A stretch of DNA of 64,000 bases from Branchipolynoe longqiensis (GCA_030323885.1 CM059198.1:63328917-63392916), one strand, 5' to 3'. Counted from the first letter of the stretch, positions 1 through 10,506 are shown. The notes: generated by a model from the sequence alone, not told the origin. Translations and numbers: made by a program.

Positions 1-733
1 TTACTGGCTAACTTTTAAGATATTCGAAATGCAAGCACACAAAAATTAGTCTTGGCAAGCATGGTAAACTCAGTCTGACACCATATGTTTCTGCAGTAAC
101 GGGTTTTCCCTTTTATGACATCTTAGACTTTAGCGGTAAATTGTTACATTAAATTGGCTCAGTATTCCCCTGTATCCTCCTAGCTGATTTTCCGCTATCG
201 ACGGAAGATGAGCTCGACTTGAACAGCGCAGTCCTTGGTAACCCAGGCGACGACTGAGCCGGTATGGTGTTTTGTGCAGCTGTACATTTCATGAAAGCTG
301 CCTGCAAAAGTGTTGAAGTGCTGCTGGCTTTTGCAAGTTGCCTGCGGCACTCTCTCGGGGAGCAAATAGAGGTTTCACACCGGCAAGAACATGTCAAGAC
401 AGGCTCAAAACTATTTGTCCCTGCAGTGGCTGGTCGGAAGATGTTGGGACTTCCATACATCAACCGCCCTTAATGCTGCCACAGTGACATGGTTTTCTGT
501 TTACGGTTTTCTCCCTTAGCCTTCGGTTCTGTCAAGAACCTGTACCACAAGGCAGTGGTTTACAACTCTGCAGGGCAGTGGCGTCAAACTCCCTGAGATA
601 TTGCTATGCAGCTGCAAGAAATGCTTAATAAGTTCACAAGTATCTACGTTAGATATGTAGAATCAAATCTAGATAATTGCTTTGGTTTTGAAAAATCTGA
701 TGCTTCAGGGGACCATGTAGCTGTAACCACATT
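1..733. mobile_element. MITE-1 copy, left end cut by window, interrupted
   Basis: The stretches 1-170 and about 599-733 match the interior and right arm of MITE-1 (blocks 'ggcaagc..gccaaaactc', 'cttaataagt', 'tctagataat'). About 430 bp in between (171-598) is an unrelated insertion holding rep-2. MITE-1 has no coding capacity. The left TIR lies outside the window. Confidence 0.7.
231..575 (+). repeat. rep-2 dispersed repeat, copy 1
   Basis: The segment from about 287 to 560 is repeated in reverse at 46796-47044 with roughly 90 percent identity by eye (blocks 'catgaaagctgcctgcaaaa', 'cggggagcaaatagaggttt', 'gcagcattaagggcgg' in reverse). Copy 2 directly adjoins the 3' end of a LINE, so rep-2 may be LINE-derived, but no conserved protein motif is readable. 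Short frames are open in both copies and resemble nothing I recognise. Confidence 0.65.
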
Positions 734-885
734 TACTCCAGATTGAAACAGGGCACCCAGGAGGGAGCATTGGCGCTCCCCGGGGCTCCTCCTGTGTCGG
801 GGTTGTCAGCGCCCCGCCCCGGCTGCCGAAGGAGGCAGGCGGGGCGCGGCCTCCCCTGTCTCACCGGGCTCACGGCTGGCAGCGT
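734..885. other. GC-rich unassigned stretch
   Basis: Unique-looking GC-rich DNA with a small snap-back (gggagcattggcgctcccc). No coding, RNA or transposon signal seen. Confidence 0.4.
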
Positions 886-900
886 ACCGGCCCGCTAAGC

Positions 901-1062
901 GGACAAAGTTAATTTGCATTGAGCCGTGCCTGGCCCACGCCTGTGTATAAAGACTGTTTGTCTGCGTATGTGTCAGTTTGTGTGTGTGTGGTGGCGGTGG
1001 GGGGGGGGGGGGGAGGGTTGTGAAAGGGAGAGCGTGCACGTGTGGATGCATATTTATGAGTG
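901..1062 (+). repeat. Diverged duplicate bordering the TG array, copy 1
   Basis: The block 'gcattgagccgtgcctggcc' followed by 'tgtgtataaagactgtttgt', TG repeats, a G-run and 'gtggatgcat' recurs at about 2105-2242 in the same order. This indicates an old segmental duplication that includes array sequence. Confidence 0.7.
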
Positions 1063-1092
1063 TGTGGTTATGTGTGGTTGTGTGTGGTTGTG

Positions 1093-1428
1093 GTTGTTTG
1101 TTGTTGTTTTACGTCCTAGCAACATCTAAGGTCATATCAGGAAGGGTACCAACTTGTGACAGTGCACACTCATGGCGATTTCAAGTGGGGCAGCACTATA
1201 AAACCAGGCCACCAGCACCATGACCTGATGTCCTACTCAGTCACATTATCCTGACACTGAGCCAACCAGTCCTTGCCCTATCCTAATAATGCCGAGCATC
1301 AGGCCAGGAAGCAACGGGTATAAATTGTTAAGTCATTGGTTTGACTCGATCAGAGTTCGAACCCACGACCCCACGTTCTACCAACACGGGAGACGGACGC
1401 TCTAACTCATTCGGCCATCCCGTCTGGT
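1093..1428 (-). mobile_element. SINE-A (A1 head), inserted in TG array
   Basis: Full-length copy; read on the minus strand it begins ACCAGACGGGATGGCCGAAT. It has a Pol III A box (TGGCCGAATGAGTTAGAGCG) and B box (GGTTCGAACTC, close to GGTTCGANNCC), a body with CCCAGTGGGGCAGCACTATA, and a tail ending CGTAAAACAACAACAAACAA. The head, with a long variable arm, looks derived from a class II tRNA (Leu or Ser). SINE-A encodes no protein and would depend on a LINE for movement. TG array lies on both sides. Confidence 0.9.
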
Positions 1429-2104
1429 GTGTGTGGTTGTGTATGGTTGTGCGTGGTGGTTTGTGGTTGCGTGTGGTTGTATGTGGGTATGTCCGGTTGT
1501 GTGTGGATGCATGTGGGTATGTCTGGTTGTGTGTGGTTGTAAATGGATGTGTGAGGCTGTGTGTGGTTGTGTGTGGTTGTATGTGGTTGTTGGTGGTTGT
1601 AGGTGGTTATGCGAGTTTTGGGTGGTTGTGTGTGGGTTGTATGTGGTTGTATGTGGATCTGTGTGCTTCGATGTGAATGTGTGTGTATGTGATTATGTGT
1701 GGTTGTGGGTGGTTGTATATGGTTGTATGTGGTTGTGTGTAGCTGTGTCTGGTTATGTGTGGTTGTGTGTTTCTGTGCAGGTGTATGTGGCTGTGTGTGA
1801 TAGGGTTTGGTTGTGTTTGGTTGTGGGTGGTTGTGTGTGGTTGCATGTGGCTGTGTGTGGTTGTGTGTGGGTGTGTCTTTGTGTATGGGTGTGTATGGTT
1901 GCATGGTTGTGTGTGGCTGTGTGTGTGGATGTACATGGCTGTGTGTGGATGTGTGTCTGGTTGTGTGTGGCTGTGCATGGTTGTGTGTGGGTACGGTTGT
2001 ATGTGGTTGTATATGGTTGTATGTGATTGTATGTTGTTGTATGTGGTTGTATGTTGTTGTATGTGGTTGTATTTAGTTGTATGTGGTTGTGGGTGGCTAT
2101 GTAT

Positions 2105-2242
2105 GCATTGAGCCATGCCTGGCACAACCCTGTGTACAAAGAATGTCTGTGTAAGTATAAGTTTGTTCATGTGCGCGCGTGTGTGTCTGTGTGTGTGGGG
2201 GGGGGGGGGGTATGTGAGAGTGAGTGCATGTGCGGATGCATG
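2105..2242 (+). repeat. Diverged duplicate bordering the TG array, copy 2
   Basis: Partner of 901-1062: 'gcattgagccatgcctggca', then 'ctgtgtacaaagaatgtctg', TG repeats, a G-run, 'gagtgagtgcatgtgcggat'. Confidence 0.7.
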
Positions 2243-2726
2243 CGCGATAGTGCTTGGCTGTGTTTGGCTGTGTTTGGCTGTGAGTGGCTGTGTGTGGCTG
2301 TGTGTGGCTGTGTGTGACTGTGTGTGGTTGTATGTGGTTGTATTTGGTTGTATATTGCTCCGTGTTGTTGTATGTAATTATACATATCTGTGTGTGGTTG
2401 TGTGTGGTTGTGTGTTGTTGTTTGTGGTTGTGTGTGTTGTGTGTGGGGTTGTGTGTGGTTGTGCATGGCTGTATTTGCTTGTATATGGCTGTGTATTGTT
2501 GTATGTAATTATACATATCTGTGTGTGGTTGTGTGTGATTGTGTGCGCTGTACGTGTTTATAGGTGTGTGGGGGGTTGGAGGGCCTGGGGGGGGGGGCTA
2601 GGTGAGTGGGGGGGGGGGTGAGCGGTGGGGGGGGGGGGGGTCAGTAGAAGCAGGTATGACACTCGCTGCGAGAGGTTATTAGGTTATGTTCGCAGGGAGT
2701 ATTATTTCACGTGCCTTAGGTTAAGG

Positions 2727-3147
2727 TTTGTTTGTTGTTGTTTTACGTCCTAGCAACATCTAAGGTCAAATCAGGACGCGTACCAGGCTATGACTGGGCA
2801 CAGTGGCCTAATTGGTAGAGCGCTAGCCCTTAAGGTCGGGAGTTCAGTTCCCGGTCGAGTCAAACCAATGACTTAAAAATGTATACTTGTCGCTTCTCTT
2901 AGCCAGGACCTTGGCATTACTAGGATAGGGCAAGGACTGGTTTGCTTAGTGTCAGCATAATGTAATTTACTGGGATATCACTGTTAGTACATAGTTCCGG
3001 TAGCCTTATTTCCTAGTGGGACAGCACTAAAAAATAGCCATGAGTGCACAGTCACAAGTCGGTACCTATCCTGATAATACCTTAGATGTTGCCAGGATGT
3101 AAAACTCCAACAACCAATGTAAGTCATCGGTTTGACCCGGCCACATC
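2727..3147 (+). mobile_element. SINE-A (A2 head, plus) inside an older minus-strand SINE-A
   Basis: The plus-strand copy (2797-3118) begins GGGCACAGTGGCCTAATTGG, has the B box GTTCAGTTCCC, and ends in 'gtaaaactccaacaacc'. On its left (2727-2793) is the tail of a reverse SINE-A and on its right (3119-3147) a scrap of that reverse copy (GTAAGTCATCGGTTTGACCC), so this is a SINE inserted in a SINE. Confidence 0.8.
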
Positions 3148-3160
3148 CATCGGGCTCGCC

Positions 3161-4335
3161 TTAGCAGGGACATATAGCTTTAGGCAGAGGGTGGCGCCAC
3201 CTGGGCCCATATGCATGAATCAGTGTTACGCTTAGCCGGTGCTACACGCTAGCTCTGGGGTAGCTATCTGTGGCTAGGAGGGCCTTGGTTAATTAGGTCA
3301 AGCCGTATGCACCAATGTCCAAGCCGGGGTGGGTAGCTAACCATGAAGTTATTTAGAGATTTGGGAATACCCTCGACTTGACAATATGAATAACGCTGCC
3401 AATGTGGCGGCGGCGTTAATATCGGTTTGAATTCACGGATAAATTGATAAAATTTCACTTATTGCGTATGTAATTCTGTTAAATATGATAGCATTGAATA
3501 GATTTGGGCCTAATATATTGCCACTGATGCGGCGGTGGCGGTGGCGGCAGCGGCAGCGGTGGCGGCGATTGTTGATATTCGACAGTATGGATATCGACAT
3601 CGATGCGTCGGAGGCGGCGGCAATTTGTTTAGTTTACATTCGTCGATTCGACAATATTAATATCGCCGCCGATGCGGCGGGGGTGTTAATATCGGTTCGA
3701 ATTTAGGGTTAAATTGATAAACTTTCACTTATTGCGTATGTAATTCTGTTAAATATGATAGCATTGAATAGATTTGGGCCAAATATATTGCCGCCGATGC
3801 GGCGGCGGCGGCGGCGATCTGTTTTGTTGATATTCGACAGTATGTATATCGACGTCGATGCGGCGGCGATTTGTTTAGTTTACATTCGTCGATTCGACAA
3901 TATTAATATCGCCGCCGATGATCAAATATCACAGTTAGAGTATGAAATTGTGTAAAATATGATAGCATTAAATAGATTGACACGACTGACGCACACTAAC
4001 TGGTCCGGGTAGCCTGTTACCCCTGCTCTGAAAGTAGTTTAGCTTAGCCTAGGCTACCGTCGGCGGCTAGCCCTGGCACCGGTTCATGCATACAGATTTT
4101 CCACCGTTAGCCCTGTGGTGCCAGCCAAACCACAGTGAGGATCCTAACACCGGCTCATGCATACGGGCCCTGGTGGCTGCCGGTGGCGACAACCAGACAC
4201 CCCATGACATAGCCGGCTGTCAGGCTGCCTTAAACGTTGCTCACGTTAGCAGGGACATATAGCTCTCGGCAGAGGGCGGCGCCACCTGGTGGCTGCCAGT
4301 GGCGACAACCAGACACCTCATGACGTATCCGGCTG
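3161..4335. repeat. Local duplicated blocks (GGCGGCGCCACCTG and GGTGGCTGCC)
   Basis: The block 'ttagcagggacatatagct..ggcgccacctg' is at 3161-3203 and again at 4245-4288. A second block, 'tggtggctgccggtggcgac..ccggctg', is at 4171-4219 and 4287-4335. Family not recognised; the blocks flank the GCG-rich tandem repeat. Confidence 0.65.
3373..3960 (+). repeat. About 270/246-bp tandem repeat with GCG-triplet tracts
   Basis: 'TCGAYTYGACAATATKAATA' recurs at 3373, 3643 and 3889. Each unit holds 'aatatgatagcattgaatag', a GCGGCGGCG/GCGGTGGCG tract of different length, and 'ttgttgatattcgacagtat'. Unit length differs because the GCG tract expands or contracts. The short open frames inside are not conserved as proteins. 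Confidence 0.8.
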
Positions 4336-4486
4336 ACGGGCCGCCATTGACGTACCAGTTGTCACGGAGATTAGCCCTCATTCAACTTGGGCCGTGACCG
4401 CCACACGGGGCGGCGGGGACACACTGCAGCACTTCACCGGCGCCACAGCGGGGCAGTGCGGAATGTCATTGACTAAGCTTGGTAAG

Positions 4487-4551
4487 TGGGAGGGAGGGAG
4501 GGAGGGAGGGAGGGAGGGAGGGAGGGAGGGAGGGAGGGAGGGAGGGAGGGA
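4487..4551. repeat. (GGGA)n microsatellite
   Basis: Sixty-five bases of essentially perfect GGGA repeat. Confidence 0.95.
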
Positions 4552-4685
4552 TGAATGACCGACTGGGCAGACTAGTCACTAGGCCACTCGCTTGTCACTC
4601 CGTACTCGTGTATGGATTTCATGGGATTGATCCCCACCCGAGTCTAATAAGAAACATTAAAAAACAAGATGTGCATTGTGTATAG

Positions 4686-5170
4686 ACGAGATCACCGTTC
4701 CGATTGCGCATGCGCTGAAAACGGCGCTGGCAGCAAAGCAAAGGGGTACGGGCATTGAGTTTGCCGATATGCGTAGGGAAAAACTTCTATTTGATTGAAA
4801 ATTAATTAAAGAAATACATAATAATTTGGCACAAACATGGATGGATGGATGCAATATAATAATATAATGAATATGTTTAAGACACAACTCTCCACAATTA
4901 AGCATTTTGAGCTAAGAAACATAGAATTTCAGCCACTTTACAGGCTGATGTTCACATCACAATTGCTTTGACATAAATACTTCTTGTTCTAAATATTAAA
5001 ATGTCAAATGTGTCAACAACAACTTTTTTCAAATAAATATATAACCAATGTCTGATTAACCTTACCCATTTCCTAGCCCAACAAATGTTATTAACCATAG
5101 GATATAAATACAAACATGAATAAAATGAGTAAAACTGACTCTGGCTATGGCTCAAACACTAGTCTGAGGT
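4686..5170 (+). repeat. rep-1 dispersed repeat, copy 1
   Basis: About 485 bp beginning near 'ccgattgcgcatgcgctgaa' and ending near 'cactagtctgag'. A second copy is at 43374-43942. The first part resembles the 200-bp tandem unit at 8500-9155 ('cattgagtttgcc', 'ttattcaaaattaatagaaa'), so the two share ancestry. Non-coding. Confidence 0.75.
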
Positions 5171-5257
5171 CCCAGATTTGTCTAAATCTAAATGCAGATG
5201 GTATACGATGTGCTGATTCAATTGATCTAAATGCAATGCTTTGATAAAAGATTAACA

Positions 5258-5618
5258 TCTTAAAGTTGCATAGTCCGATGGTTTTGTGTTTCTGGCATTA
5301 TTCTGAGATAAATATACTAAATTGATCGTTATAATCTACTGTACTTTACTCTGAAGTAACTTATATTTTAAATGGCTAACTTCTGAGATATTTGAAGTGC
5401 AAACATGTAAGAATAGTTTTGGCAAGCACGCCAAAACTCTGACTCCATAGGCTTCTGCAGTAACAGGTTCTATTGAATTGGCTTGGTATTTATTCCCTTC
5501 TATGTGGCAACAAAGGCTTAATAAGTGAACCAGCATCTATAGTAGATATGTAGAATCAATTCTAGATAATTGTTTTGTTTTTGAAAATTTGATGCTTGAT
5601 CGGACTATGCAGCTTTAA
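5258..5618. mobile_element. MITE-1, full-length
   Basis: Near-palindromic ends: left TTAAAGTTGCATAGTCCGAT, right ATCGGACTATGCAGCTTTAA. Interior is AT-rich with the conserved 'ttggcaagc..gccaaaactct' and 'tctagataattg' blocks. Target is TA or TTAA; it cannot be settled here because the TIR itself contains TTAA. Confidence 0.85.
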
Positions 5619-5705
5619 TTTGTTATATATATTTCTTTAGTTTGTGTTCTATGTTTCAAACAAGAGCTAAGATGAGCTGAAACTAGCACATTTCATAGCT
5701 GCACC

Positions 5706-6132
5706 TAGATAAAAGATTCACCCGGTACATGTAGTACACGGGTGAAGACCAGCCTTATATAAATATGGAGGAAAATAGCGTTAGTATGGAAGTGAGGCTC
5801 CAGTATGGAAGTGAGGCTCCAGTATGTGGCTCCAGTATCAAATGAATACTTCTAAGGCACAGAGTTGGTGAAATGTCTAGAGAATGCAAAAAGACAAGAT
5901 GGCGGCCGCAGAACGCCGTCGATTTCACTTTTAAATCTTATTAAACTAGATATTATATTATATTTTTCAACTCAAAGGTAGCGGGTAAATAATAAAACAG
6001 ATGTAAAGAATAATTGTTGCTTCTTAGATTGTTAAATTAGGCTCTGATTTCATTGACCCGTTTTTTCGCCACCTTCTACATAGGGCTGGTTTGCACCCCT
6101 ACTGCAGCAGTACGGGGTGAATATTGTATCTA
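5706..6132 (+). mobile_element. MITE-2, Mutator-like non-autonomous element with 9-bp TSD
   Basis: TIRs TAGATAAAAGATTCACCCGG and, reversed, TAGATACAATATTCACCCCG. The element is flanked by perfect 9-bp direct repeats AGCTGCACC at 5697-5705 and 6133-6141. A 9-bp duplication is the usual size for Mutator-type (MULE) transposition, so the superfamily is inferred from it. No transposase is encoded. The interior holds 'agatggcggccgcagaacgc'. Confidence 0.85.
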
Positions 6133-6141
6133 AGCTGCACC

Positions 6142-6784
6142 CAGTGTATTAGCATGAGCCATGTGATTCGCGGGGGTTTGTTTTTCTTCCATACATCCCA
6201 CAATGCACCGCACCGCTGGAATGCCGAAGTAGTCTATCTATTCCATAAGCATATTCAGCGCTATACGGAGCGACCCAACTAGCCACGGTGCGACCCAACC
6301 AGCCATGGTTGAACATCGTTTTCAGCCCGTTTAAACTTGTTTCCGGTACAAAGGCTAGGGGACCAGGTTGGAAACTGAGCGATAATAGCTGAAAACTTCT
6401 ATGCCTCTGCTTGAGCAAATGAATGCAAGGGGACCAGGCTAGACCTCCACAGAGCTAGCAGTCTAGTCAAATATTATTTGACTAGTTTATTGTTCAGACA
6501 TTATCACATATTTATTTATATTTTGCACAGATTAAAGTGCTTGAAGTATATTCTTAATTTATCTACATCAACTTCTCTTTAAATCACACAATATCAGGAC
6601 TTAAAGAATGGGAAACTATTCCTGCAAGGGTATGCTCAATCTGACCCAGTGGTCAGCCGTTTTTCCTCCTTTCGTCGCTGTGGACCCTTCTCATCTATTC
6701 CGCTGGTATCTCACGAAGGACTGAAGCTGGTACATGGCATGTTTTTTTTTTATGGCAGCTTCAGCTTCCAAGTTACATGTGGAT
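6142..6784. other. Unassigned stretch
   Basis: No recognised repeat. An 89-codon frame on the minus strand (6149-6418) has no motif I know and no second copy here. The words 'ggggaccagg' and 'gcgacccaac' recur locally. Confidence 0.3.
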
Positions 6785-7590
6785 TGATTGGTTGTTGGAG
6801 GTTTACCTCCTGGCAACATCTAAGGTCATATCAGGACAGGTACCAACTTGTGACAGTGCGCACTCACAGAGACTTTGTAGTGCTGCCCCACTGGGAGACC
6901 GGTGTAACAATTTCAATATCCCCCCTTTTCAAGTTCCCCTGGGGAATCTGAAAACGTTGGAAATTAAAAACGTTTTCAGATTCCCAGGGGGGGAATTAAA
7001 AACAGTTATCAGATTCCTCCCCCCTATTTTCAAATTCCCTCTACCGGGAATTTAAAATTGTTTAAAAAACTTTTAAAAACGTTTTAAAATTCAGACCTAT
7101 ACTATTTTTTTCTTAGACATCCTGGAGACTTTTTGTGTCATTTGGGGTGAAATATGTTTTGTTGTACGAGTAATAATTTCCATTATGCTATACTCTGTGC
7201 ATTATTATATTTGTCATGAAAAATAACAAAAAAAAACAAAAATAAAGAAAATTCCCCCCAAAATGGGAGGAGGGAAAGTTACAATGAGGGAGGGAACTTG
7301 GAAACGTTTTAAAATTCCCCTGGGATGAATTTGAAAACATTTTCAAGTTCCCGGGGGGGTGGGGAGGAACTTGAATCAGGGGGGAATTTGAAATCTTTAC
7401 ACCAGGCCACCAGCCAAATGACCTAATATCTCACTCAGTCACATTATCCTGACACTGAGTTAACCAGTACTTGCTATATCCTATTAATGCCGAGTGTCAA
7501 ACTAGGAAGCGACAAGTATCAATTTTGTAAGGCACTGTTTTGACTCGGTCAGGATTCGAACTCCCGATCTCCCGCATGGTAGGCATACTT
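6785..7590 (-). mobile_element. SINE-A split by WAP-f
   Basis: Tail and body lie at 6785-6900 (..CTGGGAGACC); body and head resume at 7404 with AGGCCACCAGC and run to about 7587 with the B-box region. The break falls inside 'gggagaccaggccaccagc', which is intact in other copies, so the empty site is known. Confidence 0.85.
6901..7403. mobile_element. WAP-f: quasi-palindromic element with CCCCGGGAATTTGAAAAC words
   Basis: Ends GGTGTAACAATTTCAATATC and, reversed, GGTGTAAAGATTTCAAATTC. The two arms carry repeated words of the AAACGTTTT-CAGATTCCCC type in opposite orientation around an AT-rich centre. Non-coding. The flank is a SINE with known empty site; no clear TSD beyond the ambiguous ACC. 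Confidence 0.75.
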
Positions 7591-7697
7591 AAATGTCCTT
7601 CCTGAGGTATTGCTATCAACGGGACTCTGAACAGAGGTATTATTGTAATGTGGACGGAATGGTCGACTGGGTAGAGTGCCTACTTCTCCTACAGGTT

Positions 7698-8042
7698 TTG
7701 TTTTGTTTGGTTGTTGTTGTTTTACGTCCTAGCAACATCTAAGGTCATATCAGGACGGGTACCGACTTGTGACAGTGCGCACTCATGACGACTTTATAGT
7801 GCTGCCCCACCGGAAGACCAGGCTGGCAGCACCATGACCTGGTCTCCCACTCAGTCACATTATCCTGACACTGAGCCAACCAGTCCTTGTCCTATCCTAA
7901 TATTGGCGAGCGCCAGGCTAGGAAGTGACAAGTATCAATTTATAAGTCATTAGTTTGACTCGACCAGGGTTCGAACCCAAGACCCCCCGATCTACCAACA
8001 TGGGAGACGGGCGCTCTTACTCATTCGGCCATACCGTCTGGT
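7698..8042 (-). mobile_element. SINE-A (A1 head), full-length with TSD
   Basis: Minus-strand copy with tail TTGTTGTTGTTTTACGTCCT and head GGCCATACCGTCTGGT. It is flanked by 'cctacaggtt' on the left and 'ctctacaggtt' on the right, a target duplication of about 10 bp. Confidence 0.85.
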
Positions 8043-8094
8043 CCTCTACAGGTTGTGTGAATGTGATCAATCCACAACTCAGTCAAACCAAATA

Positions 8095-8272
8095 CAGTAA
8101 AACCTCTCTACCCGACAACCTCCACAGATCGACAACGCCCCTATATCGCTCGCTTTATTTTGGTCCCAACAATATCATTATAAGGATATTCTAATTCCCT
8201 AAACCGACCACCTCCTTAAATGGACCACTTAAATTCGGCTCCATGGTCAGTTGAATTAGAGAGGTTTTACTG
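8095..8272. mobile_element. pogo-1 MITE, complete, TA TSD
   Basis: Begins CAGTAAAACCTCTCTACCCG and ends GAATTAGAGAGGTTTTACTG, with TA at 8093-8094 and 8273-8274. CAGT..ACTG ends with a TA target are typical of the pogo/Tigger branch of Tc1/mariner. Interior has 'cctatatcgctcgctttatt'. Non-coding. Confidence 0.85.
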
Positions 8273-8275
8273 TAT

Positions 8276-8445
8276 ATGCGAGGAGGGGGAGTGAAGAAGA
8301 GAAAGGGTGGAAGAAGAGGATGTGAGGAGGAAGAGGAGAGAAGGGTGGGGAGGTAAAGAGGAGTCGGTGAAGACGAGAATAAGGTGGATAAGGAGGATAA
8401 GGAGGAGGAGATGGAGGAGGGTGATGAGGCGGGGAGGTGTCAAAT
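8276..8445. repeat. Purine-rich GGA/GAA tract
   Basis: About 170 bp of gaggag/gaagag low-complexity sequence. Confidence 0.7.
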
Positions 8446-8499
8446 ACACATTTTGAATTTGACTCATCTATAGACCCCTTTTAATGTTGATAAACATTG

Positions 8500-9155
8500 T
8501 GTATGCGCGCACCTTTGCTGCTGAACGAGTGCACACTGCCATTGATTTTGCCGGTATGCGGAGTGCAATACGTCTATTTCATTCAAAATTAATAGAAATG
8601 AAACCCTAACCTTATAAATTTAATATAATCTGTTCGTTGAATATGTTGTCTCTATGTGTTCCAAGCGGTTTGTTTCTAGGTGGTGTGGTTTTAGAGATAT
8701 TTCACTTTTTCTGTATGAAGATTGCTCATGGCGATTGACAATGCATTGAGTTTGCCGGTATGCGCCATGCAACACGTCTATTTTATTCAAAATTTATAGA
8801 AATACAGAACCCAAACCTTATAAATTTAATATAATCTGTTCGTTGAATATGTTTTCTATATGTGTTCCAATCGGTTTATTTCAAGGTGGTTTTTAGAGAT
8901 TTTTCAGTTTTTCTGTATGAAGATTGCTCACAGCCATTGACAATGCACTGAGTTTGCCGGTACGCGCAGTGGAAAACGTTCATTTTATTCAAAATTAATA
9001 GAAATGGAGAACCCTAACCTTATGAATTTAATATAATCTATTCGTTGAATATGTTTTCTATATATGTTCCAAGCGGTTTGTGTCTAGGTGGTGTGGGTTT
9101 AGAGATATTTCACTTTTTATGTAATAAAATTGCTCATAGCCATTGAGTTTGCAGT
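8500..9155 (+). repeat. About 200-bp tandem repeat, three copies plus a partial
   Basis: The block 'TTGCCGGTATGCG' sits at 8548, 8752 and 8953, with a degenerate start at 9149. Each unit continues with 'tattcaaaattaatagaaat', 'aatataatctgttcgttgaa', 'tgttccaagcggttt' and 'tttcacttttt'. Related to the 5' part of rep-1. Confidence 0.85.
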
Positions 9156-9404
9156 GTGACAGTGTGTCATCCTGCAGCCAAACAGCGCGCGCACTGACCT
9201 AAATACCCATGCTGACGTCATATGAAATAGGTCTATTCCCAGTGTAGTGCTGTCCCGGCCTAGTTCTGTCATTGCGGCTATTCGAGCCCTTACTTTACTG
9301 GGCCCCCCACCCCCTTCCCGCCCCCCCTCCCGGGGCCCCCCACCCGTGCACCCCTACCGGCGCCCCCACCCGGGCCCCCACTCTCCTTCACATTGACTCG
9401 CGGA
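9156..9404. other. Unassigned, C-rich
   Basis: Low-complexity run of C with interspersed G and A at 9300-9385; otherwise nothing seen. Confidence 0.35.
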
Positions 9405-9612
9405 GGCGTCATAGTTGTTGATCGTTTGTTGTTGGTTTACATCCGAGCAACATCAAAGGCCATATCAGGATGGATACAGACTTGTGACAGGGCGCACTCC
9501 TGGAGACTTTATAGTGCTGCCCCACCGGTAAATCAAGCCGCCAGCACCATGACCCGATTTCCCACTCAGTCACATTATCCGGACACTGAGCAAACCTCTC
9601 CTTACCCTATCG

Positions 9613-10207
9613 TACTAAAGCTGCATAGTCTGATGAAATATAAAATTTTCAAAACCAAATCAATTATCTAGATTTGATTTTACATATCTAACTTAGATAC
9701 TGATGTACTTATTAAGCATTTGTTTCTGCATAGAAGGTGTTCTCTGTGGCTGAGTGGTTAGAGTGTCTGACTTTTTTCTGGTCAGACTCCTAATCTGGTG
9801 GTTCGATTCCCCGTGCCCCCACGTCTGCCAATTTGGATTTCGACCGCTGTGGATAACTTACAGCGTCATCAAAGGCCAGTTGCTCTCATACCATGTCTAT
9901 GTGGTGTGGGAGGTTAAAAATCCCTTGGGTCGGTAAAAGTGTAGGCTCGGGCTTTCTATCGCAAAACTGTCTAATGGTGAAAACAAGTCTATTCAGACTT
10001 ATCTATGATCGGCAGTATCAATCTTCAAGAGAAGGCAATACTGAGTCAAAACTAATTTTCCATGTTTGAACTCAAAATATCTCAAATGTTTATCATTTAA
10101 AATAAAAGTAACTTTGAACTAATGTAAAGTAGATACTAGTGATCGAGCTAATATATTTATCTCAGAAAAAATACAGAAATTCAAAACCATCGGACTATGC
10201 AACTTTA
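9613..10207. mobile_element. MITE-1 inside SINE-A, split by SINE-B
   Basis: Left end AAGCTGCATAGTCTGATGAA after 'gtacTA'; right end CATCGGACTATGCAACTTTA. The intact SINE shows 'cctaNtaatgccgag', so the duplicated target reads as TA rather than TTAA, pointing to a Tc1/mariner-like mode of insertion. SINE-B sits inside at 9738-10029. Confidence 0.85.
9738..10029 (+). mobile_element. SINE-B, tRNA-derived, with 6-bp TSD
   Basis: Starts 'tgttctctgtggctgagtgg'. A box TGGCTGAGTGGTTAGAGTG and B box GGTTCGATTCC give a Pol III promoter. Body has 'ttggatttcgaccgctgtgg' and 'ggtaaaagtgtaggctcggg'. AGAAGG flanks both ends (9732-9737, 10030-10035) and MITE-1 continues in register. A second copy is at 59030-59372. 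Confidence 0.85.
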
Positions 10208-10506
10208 AGGCCGAGCACGAGGCGAGGAAGCGACAAGTATCATTTTTATAAGTCATTTGTTTGACTCGAACGGGAACCGAACTCCCGACCTCCCGTACGC
10301 GTGCTCTACCGATTAGGCCACCGCGTCCGGTGGCGAGGCGTCGTAAGTCTCGCCTGCGATCCTGACGCGAGAGAACAGCGAGATCTCGGCGTGGTCGATG
10401 ATGATGTATCTGTGGAAGGGGGGGGGGGGGAGGGGGAGGCACATCTTCAAAAGACACTCTTTCTCCAAGTCGGGCCTGGTTCACTAACGAATTCACCGTC
10501 ACTGAT

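Larger units (their letters stand above)
886..2640. repeat. TG-rich minisatellite (TGTGTGGTTG/TATGTGGTTG) with poly-G end
   Basis: Imperfect 10- and 12-bp units such as TGTGTGGTTGTA run for about 1.4 kb. The array is split by a SINE-A copy (1093-1428) and ends in G-runs at 2571-2640. The long frames across it encode only C-G-W-V-M repeats or, in reverse, H-T-Q-P-N repeats. They are by-products of the repeat and not genes. Confidence 0.9.
9411..10334 (-). mobile_element. SINE-A (A2 head) split by MITE-1
   Basis: SINE-A tail and body run 9411-9612 up to 'ccttaccctatcgtac'. The rest of the body and the A2 head (CACCGCGTCCGGT) run 10208-10334. Between them is MITE-1, which itself holds SINE-B. 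Joining the outer parts restores the normal SINE order. Confidence 0.85.

Noticed and set aside
1407..2516. Several frames of 100-199 codons on both strands
   Set aside because: All translate the TGTGTGGTTG minisatellite into C-G-W-V or H-T-Q-P repeats.
2797..2870. Possible tRNA gene with good A and B boxes
   Set aside because: Part of full-length SINE-A; the same head recurs many times with the same body.
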